A stretch of DNA of 64,000 bases. Origin: Caecitellus pseudoparvulus (taxonomy: Eukaryota; Bigyra: Bicosoecida). The stretch lies in contig CBFFRQ010000039.1 in NCBI GenBank assembly GCA_965644315.1, positions 62,001-126,000 of the forward strand, given 5' to 3'. Every line of letters begins with the position of its first letter. Position 1 is the first letter of the stretch. Under the pieces are notes generated by a model. The model did no database searches. It saw only the letters and a list, made by a program, of their open reading frames with translations, and had not been told where the DNA came from. The position numbers and the translations under genes were made by a program. Shown piece after piece: positions 50,767-60,502 of this stretch.

Positions 50767-53625
50767 ATGGCGGCAGCAGAAGTACCCACTGAGGCTGGAG
50801 CCAGCGAGCGCAAGAAAGGGCCGTTTGAGAAGCTGTGCAGGTCTGGGTTGCGCGTGAGCCGCCCAGCCGGGGTGCCAAAGGAACATGAAGAACTCTGGAA
50901 GAAGATGGTGCTCGACAAGGCAAGTCCTTTCCTGCCCATGGACCACTTGATTGAAGCCTTCACAATACTAGCATCAATGACAGACAGCTTGCATGCGTCA
51001 GCACCAACACCGCGGACCTTTTTGTTCACCGGGCAGAAGGGCATTGGGAAGTCCCACCTGTTCCGCAAGTTTGCCAAACACGTCGGAGAACTCAACAAGA
51101 AAGCAGCGGGTGGAAGGCTCACCATTTGCTGCTGCACTGATCTTCAAGACCACAGTTCCTCAGAGTATGAAAACTTTCATGAGTGGCTGTTCCATGAGAT
51201 CGCTGACAAGCTCGATGAACTGAAACGACACCAAGAAGTGGAAGAAGTGCTCCGCAACCTCGCCACCCATGCTGCAGGCTCGACGAACGACAACGTAAGA
51301 AGGAAGCACCTCCCAGCCATAATGAACTTGCGTGATAGCTCCAAGGATCTGTCGCCCGAGGTGCGCGAAGTAATTTCAAGTGCCAGAGAGTTTGGCCGGT
51401 TGGCCATCGCGAGCGCATTGCTGAAGAACTTCAACATCGCGGTCATCGTGATCGTTGATGAAGCAGAGCACCTCTACCAGGAACGCAAGTTCGACTTCGC
51501 AACCACCAAACGATGGCAGGATCAAATGGAGGGTGCTCTTCGTTTGGTTGAGCCCTCCATTGGCATGGTGGTCTGTGCGAGCTTCCAACGCGCCCGACAG
51601 CTGTTCCTGTCTGACGGATCACCCCATGACTTTCCCCCAGAGTACACACATGTGTCACTGCGAGGAAACTGGAACAAGACCAAGTTCAAAAGCAGGCGCC
51701 TAGGGGGTGCCATGTGGACGGAGACGTCACTCAAGGCTTTTCTGCTCACACACACGTGCAGGCAGGTGGACCCTTCATTCACACTATACAGAGGGAAAAC
51801 AAAGAAGCAGCAGCCTGGCGCAGCTGTGGACGCAGCACAGGAGGCATCAAGTGCAGTGGCGAAGGAGGAGAGGCAGCCGTCAGAAGCAGCGCTGGAAATG
51901 GCGAGGAAGCTTGACGCGGTGTTCCTGCAGCGCTGTAAGGGGGAGGATGAGATGAGCGACGCGGAAAAGCTCAAGTCCTCCCTGGAGCAGGCCCTGGAGC
52001 TGTATGGGCACACACCCCGGAACTTGGCCGATGCTGCATCCTTTCACTTGCGCTACTGGACGCCACCATCTCCATGGCCAGTACCCAAGGGCCCCGAGGT
52101 CATGGAGGACCTGTACCAGGCAAGCGAAGACCACGAGCAGGTGATGCGCTCATTCCTTGCGCTCTTGCCCACTGCCAAAAGGGCAGAGCTGCCAAGAGCC
52201 ACGGCGCTCGGATTCCGCTCCACGCGCTACGCCGTACTAAGAGGCAAGCTCACGAGGAAGTTGAAGGAGCCTTCTGAGCAGTCGCCCGCAGCAGCAGCAG
52301 GTGATGGCCCAGCACAGGGGCCAGCTACAACCACACCAGCCGCCACAAGGCTTATTGACAGCGCAATTGATGAGGGTTGGCTGGTGGAGCACGGGAAAGT
52401 CTTAGGTCTAGCCAGTCTTGGGGTGTACCGCATGTATTCGCGTGGAAAGGTGCACTTCCAGGTCATGAGGTGGATGCGGTTCAACGGATTCGGGCAGGAA
52501 GCCGAGCTGCCCATTACCCGCGCCCTGGCGAGGATGCCAGACCAAGACGGGGATGTCCTTGTGAAAGTCAGCTGCGCCTTGGCGAGGATGCCAGACCAAG
52601 ACGGGGATGACCTTGCAGAAGACGAAGATGGAGGAGAAGAGAGCAGCGAAGGTGGAGAAGAAGAGAGCAGCGAAGGCGAAGCAGATCCCCCCAAGCAAGC
52701 CGTCAAGGCCAGCAACAGCGACACCGAAGGCGGGAAGCTGGCGGGGGTGCGCATGACAGTCGTGACAGGCCGCACAGCAGACCCGCCTGCACAAGCGGCT
52801 GCACCAGCGGAGAGTGCTGGACCACCACACGCCGCAGCGGGAGCTGGCGGAGCTGATGGTGGAGGCCAGGCAGTCGGGGCTGAGGCAGATTGGGGTGCAC
52901 GTGCACGGGCTGCGTACGAGGCGCTTAAGCAGGTTCATGAGAGTCTGTGGGAGTACTTGGCTCTCCGCAAGGGTTCATTCTGGATGAAGGAGCTCCCAGA
53001 TGTCTACGGTGGCGACGTGATTCGGGTGTCCTATGAAGTGAAGGACGGCGTGCTAGCTGTGTGGATCATGCGTGTGCAGGTGAAGCGAGCCAACCAGGAG
53101 ACACTGAAGAAAGGGGACAAGAGCAAAGCGGGAGCTGCCGCGGTGCGGACGGCAGTGGAAGGCTTGATGGGTGTGGAGCCGTATGGCAGAGCGAAGCGGG
53201 AGGACATTGAGCGGAAGCACAAGCCCGCTGTGCGTGCTGTGGGTGACTTGATTGCTGCCGCGAGATTGCTGTACAACCAGCCCAAACTAAGGCCTGATCA
53301 GATGCCAGCATGGGACAGGCTCTTCCAGGCCTACGTCGGGGGGGAGAAGTTTCACGTTGAGGATGGCGGCGCCATGATTGCCTTGACGCACACAGTCCCA
53401 GACGGCATGCGAGAGCATGTGGAGGGGCAGCTGGGCATCCGCATTGTGGACGGCACCAACCTGCGGGGGCACTGGGATATCCTGCAGAAAGCATGCGATG
53501 AGGAGGGGGTATACTTGGAGAATGCTGGCGCCAAACCAGAAGAGGCAGCGGGGTCAAGTCGGCCACGTACGGAGCAAGACAAACTTGACGCGATGTTTGA
53601 AGAGTTCAAGGGAAAGGAGGCGTGA
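50767..53625 (+). CDS. P-loop ATPase with possible C-terminal PD-(D/E)XK-like nuclease module
   Basis: Single coding exon of 952 residues. Walker A is FLFTGQKGIGKSHL at about residue 85-98. Walker B is IAVIVIVDEAEHLY at about 223-237, with a following sensor-like IGMVVCASFQRARQLF. This layout fits an AAA/STAND-like ATPase of the type seen in retrotransposon-hot-spot (RHS) and Crinkler proteins. An acidic low-complexity linker with an 18-residue tandem duplication (ALARMPDQDGD) lies at about 585-650. A C-terminal domain at about 715-930 contains DVIRVSYEVKD then VWIMRVQVKRAN. A D followed by a Q-x-K on the next strand is what a PD-(D/E)XK nuclease core would show, as in Crinkler-RHS proteins; this is inference. 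GC and third-position GC look lower than in flanking genes. Probable cellular role: nucleic-acid-linked conflict or effector function, unproven. Confidence 0.7.
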   Translation: MAAAEVPTEAGASERKKGPFEKLCRSGLRVSRPAGVPKEHEELWKKMVLDKASPFLPMDHLIEAFTILASMTDSLHASAPTPRTFLFTGQKGIGKSHLFRKFAKHVGELNKKAAGGRLTICCCTDLQDHSSSEYENFHEWLFHEIADKLDELKRHQEVEEVLRNLATHAAGSTNDNVRRKHLPAIMNLRDSSKDLSPEVREVISSAREFGRLAIASALLKNFNIAVIVIVDEAEHLYQERKFDFATTKRWQDQMEGALRLVEPSIGMVVCASFQRARQLFLSDGSPHDFPPEYTHVSLRGNWNKTKFKSRRLGGAMWTETSLKAFLLTHTCRQVDPSFTLYRGKTKKQQPGAAVDAAQEASSAVAKEERQPSEAALEMARKLDAVFLQRCKGEDEMSDAEKLKSSLEQALELYGHTPRNLADAASFHLRYWTPPSPWPVPKGPEVMEDLYQASEDHEQVMRSFLALLPTAKRAELPRATALGFRSTRYAVLRGKLTRKLKEPSEQSPAAAAGDGPAQGPATTTPAATRLIDSAIDEGWLVEHGKVLGLASLGVYRMYSRGKVHFQVMRWMRFNGFGQEAELPITRALARMPDQDGDVLVKVSCALARMPDQDGDDLAEDEDGGEESSEGGEEESSEGEADPPKQAVKASNSDTEGGKLAGVRMTVVTGRTADPPAQAAAPAESAGPPHAAAGAGGADGGGQAVGAEADWGARARAAYEALKQVHESLWEYLALRKGSFWMKELPDVYGGDVIRVSYEVKDGVLAVWIMRVQVKRANQETLKKGDKSKAGAAAVRTAVEGLMGVEPYGRAKREDIERKHKPAVRAVGDLIAAARLLYNQPKLRPDQMPAWDRLFQAYVGGEKFHVEDGGAMIALTHTVPDGMREHVEGQLGIRIVDGTNLRGHWDILQKACDEEGVYLENAGAKPEEAAGSSRPRTEQDKLDAMFEEFKGKEA
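52521..52616 (+). repeat. 54-bp tandem duplication inside the ATPase gene
   Basis: The segment starting CGCCCTGGCGAGGATGCC at 52521 recurs at 52575 with a single early mismatch and stays nearly identical for about 38 bp. The frame is kept, giving two copies of ALARMPDQDGD 18 residues apart in the acidic linker. It looks like a recent in-frame duplication. Confidence 0.85.
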
Positions 53626-55815
53626 GACGAAACGACTCAAGGAATGCAGTGCCGTGAGCACGGAGTCAAAAGTGCTGCAAAACAACTCCAGAAGGCTCGA
53701 GCTTGGTGCCTCGAAAGAACATTCAAAAGCACCGTATCGAGGAAGAAGAACACTGCAGATAGATGCAACACCCTGCATAGAACACTGACCAGGAGCGAAG
53801 AACCCAACACTGGCTGAACGAGTGACATCTCGACTACCACTCAAGACATGACTACACTGCAAGCCAGTTGCACTTGCAAGTGAAAACCCGCTGGCGTTGG
53901 GCATTCTTTGGGTAAGGGGCCTTCTGACAGGAGAAACGTTGACGAAATGTGTTCCAGTTTAGGTTGAGAACTCTAGTGCTTGAGCGGAAGAAAAACGAAA
54001 AGTGCAATCTCAGTCACTGACTTTGTTGCCATGTCGAAACCGAATCATTGTAGCCTTCCTGTGACCGGATTTTACATTCGCTGGTACTTTTGACGCTTGT
54101 CAGACTACGCAGTTGGAGTCTACTTTTGGCCATTCTGGCAATCAGACGAGAAACGAAAGCAGCTCTGTGCCTGGTTCAAAGCGAGCCCAAGCGTACAGTA
54201 GTCACATGCACTTGAACGGCATGTGGCGTGATGATGCATGACTTGCTTCAAAGCGGTCGGCCTTCTAAAAGTTACTTGAGCGATGCAATCCTTGAGCATT
54301 CCTTCGTTCAGCATCCCACCCCTCAGAGTTCGCCACGGGTACAAATGACATGACTACTCACAGAAATCTAATTCCTTGCCTGGTGTGTGTTGGTATACTT
54401 CGAGGAACCGGGAAAGCACTTCTTTCTCATGCTTTGCTTGCTGCGACTAGTAGACGAGCAAGACAATATCGTGTGCATTCATGTTAAGCAATGAATCAAG
54501 ATAAAGAATTACAAAAAGAAACACTTCTCAGAACTCTCCCAGGGTAGTTTGACAAGGGGACAGGGTTGCAAAATAGTCTGCCGCAGAACATTTTTGTACG
54601 GAAGGTGCTCGTTAGAGTCCGGATTATCGAATACCAGGAGTGCTTGGTGTGAGGAAAACCTTCACAGTCCTTCACAATATGTTGTACATCCTAGCTACAG
54701 AATTAAAGACGCCAAAGCTTAGAACAAGCCCATTCTGTCTGAGAATGCTCCAAAAAGTTTTGTTTAGAACGAAAAAGAAGCGCCGTTTGGCCCACTCTTG
54801 TCATTGAGTACATTGATCAGACTTTCCGTGGAAAGCCAAACAACATGCCCTTCATTGGTCACAACACTTTGTGGCTTGAGTCAAGTCAGGCAACGAGCAA
54901 GTCGATAAACTGTTGTCACAGGGATTTATCAATGAAGAAACCGAGTTGTTTAACACGGTCAGCACACATAAACGAGCATAGCTTCACAGGAAGGCAATAG
55001 CATTAGACAGGTTCCTCGTTCAAAGCAGGATGTTGCGTTCACTTCCGAGAAATCACCATCTTCACAGAACTCATTTACCAAGCACTGATCATGGTATCAG
55101 AGTAATGACAATGGTTGCAAGCAGGCACATGGAGCATCTTGAAACCGCGATATGAAGGGGTAAGGGTTCTTCGGTAAAGATTGGCGGCTTCCCGAACTAT
55201 TCAAGTACTCGTGACGCCAGTTTCCTACAGACGGACATGCGGAGGTCAGCGATCCACTTGAGCTTTCTGCTAAATGCCAGTACTCTGGCGAACGGTTCGT
55301 CTTCATTTTTATCCCTACCAAGTGTGAACTATTGCATATTGCACTTTTTCTGTCAACATGCAACCGCGCAATTTTTACACTTTGAACGAGCTGTGGCTTT
55401 CGATGTCCATTGGACTTCTATAGAGTAGACCTTTATCAAGTTTTATTCTTCAACATATCTGCGCTAGGTTGTGCGCCACTATGCATAAATTGCACTCATC
55501 CTATTGGAAGCTTGGATCAGAGCAGAACAAACTCGTTCACTACCTTCGATATCATCCGTTGAAGGTTTGAAAGAAGACTGTACTGTGCTCCTCTGTTTGA
55601 AATCTGGTAGGGTTGTGTTGATCTTTGCGCGTTGTTTTCAACAAGTCCGCGCATTCTTTGCCGGATGCAATGTAAGTCATGATTCGTAGCTGTGCGCATA
55701 GTTGTAGACTCTTTCGGTCGAATGAGATTTGTGAATTTCCATTTTGATTGCAGATCGTGTTGCGATGTGTTGAAAGAACTTCTTTGATTGATGTCTACGG
55801 GCAAGCCACCATACA
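53626..55815. other. AT-rich spacer without genes between the ATPase and NYN genes
   Basis: About 2.2 kb, the longest gene-free and most AT-rich stretch in the window; by eye it is well under 50% GC, against over 60% elsewhere. Stop codons are frequent in all frames and no frame exceeds about 90 codons. No tRNA boxes, satellite-like tandem repeats, poly-A tail, reverse-transcriptase or transposase fragments or obvious terminal inverted repeats were found. It serves as the shared 3' flank of two convergent genes and may be decayed DNA of the same origin as them. Confidence 0.6.
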
Positions 55816-57384
55816 CTACTGACCAACAACTCGATAGCGTGGGTAGTCTGGATGCTGCTGCAGCCACTCAACTGCCACCTCCCTGTCGGCATCGCTGAGA
55901 TGATACCTCTGTCCGCCGAGCACGTCTGCAACACGTACGCGCACGCCGCAAATGGAAAGCTCTGTTCTTCCTGCAGATTGTGCTGCTTCCGCAGCTTGCT
56001 GCAGCTCCTCCAAACTGACCCTCACGATGTTGGGACGCGGAACGTCAGGTGTTGGAGCAGGCCTGCCCAAGCGCACAGGGTCCAATGCCAGCTTGCGTGA
56101 CAAGGAGCACATCAAGTACCTTTTCGGCCGTTCACCACGTTGCCCTGGCCTAGGGTGCGGTCGTGGTGCTGGCACTGGTTGTGGCGCTGGCACTGGATGT
56201 GGCCTGTCGTACACATGGGCTGGCTCTGCAGGAGCGCCTGGAGATGAGACAACTTCTAAGTATGATGGGGGTGTTGTCCGAGGTGGCTGTGCCGGGCGGG
56301 GATGGCGGATTCGCGAGGGTCTGCGGGAGAAGTCCGGTAGGTCGTGCAGCACCAAGGTCCGTGTGCCGCCCTGGTACAGGGTGGAGTCGTGCTGTGTGAG
56401 GGCTCGGTAGTTGCGGTTGATGCGTTTGCCCCAGAGGTGTACTTTCCAAGGCCCCACTGCATCCTTATCGCTGCGGGTGCATGTTGCCCAGACAGCGGTG
56501 AAGATGCTGCTTTCCTGGGCAGGGTTCTTCCCATCTGCCGACCCGACAAAGACCAGGCGGTGTCGGGGCTGCGCTGAGACCAGAAGGGCCAGCATCTCTG
56601 CGGCAATGGTTCGGTCCACGCCTTGCTCGCCTTCTCCGAGCCTACGGCATTCGATGTAGCTTTTGTATCCGTGGGCATCCAGAATGCGCTGGATGGCAGC
56701 TTGCTCTCGCTTGTCGCCAGCGGAAGCACCCGCAAACTTGAAGGTTGGCACATCAGCGTAGTTGGGGTTCTCTGCCTTTGCTTGCTGTCGCATGCTGGCT
56801 TCTAGGGTGACAATCATGCCGCCCAGGCGCTCAATCGGCGTGTTTGTTGTGTGGAGGATGTTGGAGATGTCGAGGAAGATGTGCCATTGGTACTCGCTAT
56901 ATGGCTCGTGGGCGTTGGGGATGGGTGGGGGGCGTGCACGTAGCCACGACTTGACCTCGGCGATGATGTTGCTTGCAGTGACAGTGGACTGCTGCACATC
57001 TCCAACATTGGAAGTCACCAGTGTTTTGCACACGTAGTTTGTGTTCCCTGCTCCGTCGACCAAGGTTTCCACTCCCTGATGCAGAAGGAATGTACAGTTC
57101 CCTTGCCGTGCGATTGCTTGCAGTTCTTGCTCCTTCTCCTCAAGCTCCGCTGCGGGGAAGGGAGGGTTGTTTGGCGTGTTGCGCCAACAATGTGCGGTGC
57201 CGTAACGCAAGTAGTTGCCATACGGTCTGCAGCTTGTGCAAGCACGTGATGGGAGCAAAGCACTGTCAAACAGGCACAACAATTGAGAGGAAGACATACC
57301 AGCCACGTCGTAGGGCATGCAGATGGTCACAATGTCCGCATCGCGCGTGAGGCTGAAGCCATCCGCAGATTGCGGGGTGGCCAT
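55816..57384 (-). CDS. NYN (PIN-like) ribonuclease-domain protein
   Basis: A 522-residue frame from the ATG at 57384 (MATPQSADGF). The NYN core lies at about residues 165-310. WHIFLDISNIL supplies the first catalytic Asp and following Asn (D-x-x-N). EGEQGVDRTIAAEMLALL supplies the second Asp, and HRLVFVGSADGKN the third acidic position of the S-x-D-G motif. NYN domains are metal-dependent RNases of the PIN-like superfamily. The N-terminal 150 residues are unassigned, and a linker about residues 360-420 is Pro/His/Arg-rich with short P-V-P-A-P repeats. The C-terminus has an ordered-looking block (VRVSLEELQQAAEAAQ ... YHLSDADREVAVEWLQQH). A GTATGT site near 57297 and CAG acceptors downstream could mark an intron, but the frame is open without it. 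GC is lower than in the neighbours. Convergent with the ATPase gene, divergent from the SET gene. Confidence 0.7.
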   Translation of the reverse strand: MATPQSADGFSLTRDADIVTICMPYDVAGMSSSQLLCLFDSALLPSRACTSCRPYGNYLRYGTAHCWRNTPNNPPFPAAELEEKEQELQAIARQGNCTFLLHQGVETLVDGAGNTNYVCKTLVTSNVGDVQQSTVTASNIIAEVKSWLRARPPPIPNAHEPYSEYQWHIFLDISNILHTTNTPIERLGGMIVTLEASMRQQAKAENPNYADVPTFKFAGASAGDKREQAAIQRILDAHGYKSYIECRRLGEGEQGVDRTIAAEMLALLVSAQPRHRLVFVGSADGKNPAQESSIFTAVWATCTRSDKDAVGPWKVHLWGKRINRNYRALTQHDSTLYQGGTRTLVLHDLPDFSRRPSRIRHPRPAQPPRTTPPSYLEVVSSPGAPAEPAHVYDRPHPVPAPQPVPAPRPHPRPGQRGERPKRYLMCSLSRKLALDPVRLGRPAPTPDVPRPNIVRVSLEELQQAAEAAQSAGRTELSICGVRVRVADVLGGQRYHLSDADREVAVEWLQQHPDYPRYRVVGQ

Positions 57385-57798
57385 GGTTGTCAGTGGTCGG
57401 CAACTGTGCAGGGAGCTGCAGCACAGTCGCACAGCTGGTGTGACGTGATGAAAGATTTAACTATGAGCGCACGTGGAATCGCTGGATTTTGTTATCTTTT
57501 TGCTGAAGTGGCCATTTGTGAAGTGGTTAGAATGCGGGGCTGCCGCGGATGCGCAACTGTCAACCTGGCGCAGCAATGGGGGCTGAGCGGGAGCTGTTTC
57601 TTTTCACAGAGGTCTGGCATGCGATATACACGCTCACAAGTCAGTCGTGTGTGCCAGACGCGGGGCGGGATCGAGCTGCGGGCCTGCAAGGGGAGGCGTG
57701 GACGCTGTACTCCAGCTCAAAAGGCCACATTCCTTGCACCCGACCTTGGTTCAGCAGGCAAGGGATGTGCATGAGGGTCCGTGTGCAGCAAGTTGATC
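57385..57798. promoter_or_regulatory. Divergent intergenic region between NYN and SET genes
   Basis: 414 bp that must hold the promoters of both flanking genes. No CAATTTCCGC copy is present. No exon, RNA gene or repeat was recognised. Confidence 0.4.
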
Positions 57799-59589
57799 AT
57801 GGCATGTGCTGTTAGTTTGGAGGACGGTACGTCCGAGTTGGCTGCTGGGGCTGACGAAGCGTTCGCCAAGGTAGGTGCGCTGCGGATTTTGAGGCGGAAA
57901 GAGTCTCCCACGTCTGCTGCCTGCCTCCTGCACAGTGGCTGAAGGACAATGGGGCGAGGTTTCCCAAGATTGTGTACCCCTCCCGAAAGACAGTTGGGGG
58001 TGTGCGTGGCACAGTTGCCTCGGCAGACATTGCGGTGAGCAGGGCGCTGACATGGCTGGCCCTGGTTTGTCCTGACGGCGGCAGGGCACCTCGCCTCCTT
58101 CCGCTGCCCTTCTCAGGCTGGTGAGGCATTCTTGAGCATTCCAGAGGCGCTCATGATGACGCCACCTGCAGCTCTGCGGAGTGACATCGGCGATGTGCTC
58201 AGCAGTGTCTGCGGCAAGGACGAAGACTTGGTGCTGGCTGTGTGGCTGCTGTGGGAGCGGCACTTGGGGCAGCGGTCCTTCTGGGCGCCCTACATCGCCG
58301 CCCTGCCACACCCCACCAGCATCGTGCACTGGTCAGCCAAGCAACTGGAGCAGCTGCAAGACCCCACCCTCGTGCACAGCGCCCAGTTCCGGGAGGCTGC
58401 TATGCGGGCCAAGTACGATGCCGCCTGGACACAGTTGGCTGCCGCTCACCCCGGCAGACTGCCGACGGAAGGCTTCTCGTATGAGGACTTCCGGTGGGCG
58501 TGGATGACGGTGCAGGCACGGGCCTTCGGCAGGCGCCTGCCGTGGACCGCCTTGGTCCCCTTCGCCGACAGCCTCAACCACGGCAACACCCCCGTGGTGT
58601 ACGATTTCGACGTGGACAGCAACGGCGCCTTCCGTCTCTTCGCGTCAGGGGGGGGTGGCACGCGTGCTGGGCAGGAGGTATTCAACTCGTACGGCCGCCG
58701 GCACAACCAGCATCTATGCCTGGAGTACGGCTTTGCCATGCTGCACAACGAGTGGGCTTACGCGAGTGTGACACTGCACCCCCCCTCAGTCGCGCAGGGC
58801 CTGTCCCAAGACCAAGCCGGCCTGCGCACCTCCCTCCTTGCCCGTGCGCGCATGCCCACGACAGGAGACTTTAAGCTCAGGTGGAACAAGTGGTCCCCCG
58901 CCCCCCTCACATACCTGCGCATCGTGCTGTCCAGTGCGGATGCTGCCGCCACCCATACGCCCAGTCAGCTGGCACGCAGCAGCATGGACCCTCATCGTGA
59001 GGTGGCTGCACTGCAGGAGCTGCGGGCAGTGTACTGGCACGCCCTGGCCGCCTACCCCACGTCCGTGGCGGAGGATGAGGAGGAGCTGCAGGCTCTGGGT
59101 GTGCAGGTGCAGGCGGGGAGCGCCGTGCACAGTGCTGCGTGGGCAGAGGCGGCGGCAGCGGCGGCGGCGGACCCCCCTCCCACCTGGCTCAAGTCCCCCC
59201 TGCCAGGGCAGTTCGGAACACCCGCCCCCATCAGCGAAGCGGTGGAGTCGTCTGCCGTACCACCCTCCTTGGCAGCTGCTCGCCACCTGTGTGCTCTTAC
59301 CTACCGCCTCACCACGAAACGCATCCTGCAGCAGCAGCTGGTGTGGACTCACGCCGCGCTGGCTGTGGCCCGGACTGTGGCTGCCAGCGCAGAGAGCGGC
59401 GTCGGTAGTGGCAAGCTGGGCATCCCCACAGCGCCCTCCTTCGCCTCCTGGGTGGACACTGTCGTCACTGCCGCCCACACCAAGTCTGTCGCGGCTGTGA
59501 CGTGCCCTGCCCCGGTCAAGCCGGCTGACGGAGCGCTGCCTGTTGAAGCACAGGACGGGCAAGGTGCCCCACAAAGGGCCTCTAAATAG
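57799..59589 (+). CDS. SET-domain protein lysine methyltransferase, SETD3/Rubisco-LSMT type
   Basis: Exons 57799-57870, 57936-58034 and 58117-59589 (5' sites GTAGGT, GTGAGC; acceptors CACAG, CTCAG) join in phase to 547 residues. The N-terminal SET subdomain shows FAKWLKDNGARFPKIVYPS, GVRGTVASADIAAGEAFLSIP, FWAPYIAALP. The core carries SYEDFRWAWMTVQARAFGR, ALVPFADSLNHGNTP (NH motif near residue 208, SAM binding) and VFNSYGRRHNQHLCLEYGF (catalytic Tyr near 246). This layout, with a long helical C-terminal substrate-binding domain, is that of SETD3, SETD6 and Rubisco large-subunit methyltransferases. No plastid or mitochondrial leader is evident. The substrate cannot be told from sequence. The stop is 18 bp from that of the ankyrin gene. 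Confidence 0.9.
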
Positions 59590-59607
59590 ACACCATAGCT
59601 TGCGCCA

Positions 59608-60360
59608 TTACACTCGCCGCTTGGCGCCCAGCACTCCCAGGACGGACACAGGTGCAGGCGGGGCGGGCTGCGACTTGGCAGGCGTGGCAGCAGCTTGCGG
59701 CGCAGGCTGGGACACAGCAGCTGCCTCCGCGCTCTGTGTGGGCTTGGTGGGTGATGTGGCGATGCAGAACACCTGGTCTGGCTCGTCGGCCTGTGAGGCA
59801 GGTGGCGGGGTGCGCGCAGCAGCCTGCAGCAGTCTCGCTATGCGTGCCGCGTCGCTGCCCCCTGCCACCTGCACAGGTGTAAGGCCATGCGCATCCACAG
59901 CGTTGACGCTGGCACCAGCTTCGAGCAGTGCCTCCACACACTGCACGTGTCCGTACTTTGCCGCCTTGTGCAGGGCAGTGTCAGCGGCCCGAGTGACTCC
60001 ATCCCGCGTGTTGAGCCAAGACCCGCCTTTCAACAGCAGTTCCAACGCTGCCTGCCGTCCGAGAGCAGCCGCCAGGTGTAGGGGGAGAGACCCACACTCC
60101 GATGCGTTGACGTCGGCACCACTCCGTAGCAGGCTCTTCACCAAGTCCTCCTGCCCCGCCACGATGGCGACGTGCAGGAGTGACTGCTCGTCCTCGTCCC
60201 GAGCAGCCAGCACGTCGGCTGGGCGCTGCGCCAAGGCACTCTCCACTTTGGCGGGAAAGTTGTGGATGACAGCGGAGAAGAGATTCATGGTGGCTTCTGG
60301 GCTCAGCACCTTTGCGTGTGGACACCGCTCGGCGTCGTGGTCGTGCCCATCGTGGGCCAT
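59608..60360 (-). CDS. Ankyrin-repeat protein
   Basis: Single exon of 250 residues from the ATG at 60360 (MAHDGHDHDAERC). The N-terminal His/Asp-rich stretch (HDGHDHD) is followed by four or five ankyrin repeats at about residues 20-170: EQSLLHVAIVAGQEDLVKSLL, GSLPLHLAAALGRQAALELLL, TALHKAAKYGHVQCVEALLE, HGLTPVQVAGGSDAARIARLL. The C-terminus is Ala/Pro/Gln-rich. It probably acts as a protein-protein adaptor; partner unknown. A CGATTTCCGC variant of the recurring element (coding-strand reading) sits 8 bp before the start codon. Confidence 0.85.
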   Translation of the reverse strand: MAHDGHDHDAERCPHAKVLSPEATMNLFSAVIHNFPAKVESALAQRPADVLAARDEDEQSLLHVAIVAGQEDLVKSLLRSGADVNASECGSLPLHLAAALGRQAALELLLKGGSWLNTRDGVTRAADTALHKAAKYGHVQCVEALLEAGASVNAVDAHGLTPVQVAGGSDAARIARLLQAAARTPPPASQADEPDQVFCIATSPTKPTQSAEAAAVSQPAPQAAATPAKSQPAPPAPVSVLGVLGAKRRV

Positions 60361-60368
60361 GGCGTGGT

Positions 60369-60378
60369 GCGGAAATCG
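60369..60378 (-). promoter_or_regulatory. CGATTTCCGC variant element before the ankyrin gene
   Basis: On the coding (minus) strand the sequence is CGATTTCCGC, one base different from CAATTTCCGC, 8 bp upstream of the start codon. Confidence 0.4.
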
Positions 60379-60502
60379 GCAAACGCGCACTGTGCGCACA
60401 CGCAGCAAGCGATGCCACGGGAGCCCATGCACTGATGCGGTGGTTCTGCATGCGCAAGCTCGAAGGAAAGGGCGGGAGCGAGACGATAAGTGCACAGAAC
60501 AT

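Noticed and set aside
54165-54190. TGGTTCAAAGCG resembling a tRNA B box
   Set aside because: It lacks the CC after the invariant A, has no A box at the right distance and no cloverleaf stems.
50767-57384. Reading the ATPase-NYN segment as a transposon or endogenous virus
   Set aside because: No transposase, integrase, polymerase or capsid motif, no terminal inverted repeats and no target-site duplication could be seen by eye; composition alone does not prove it.
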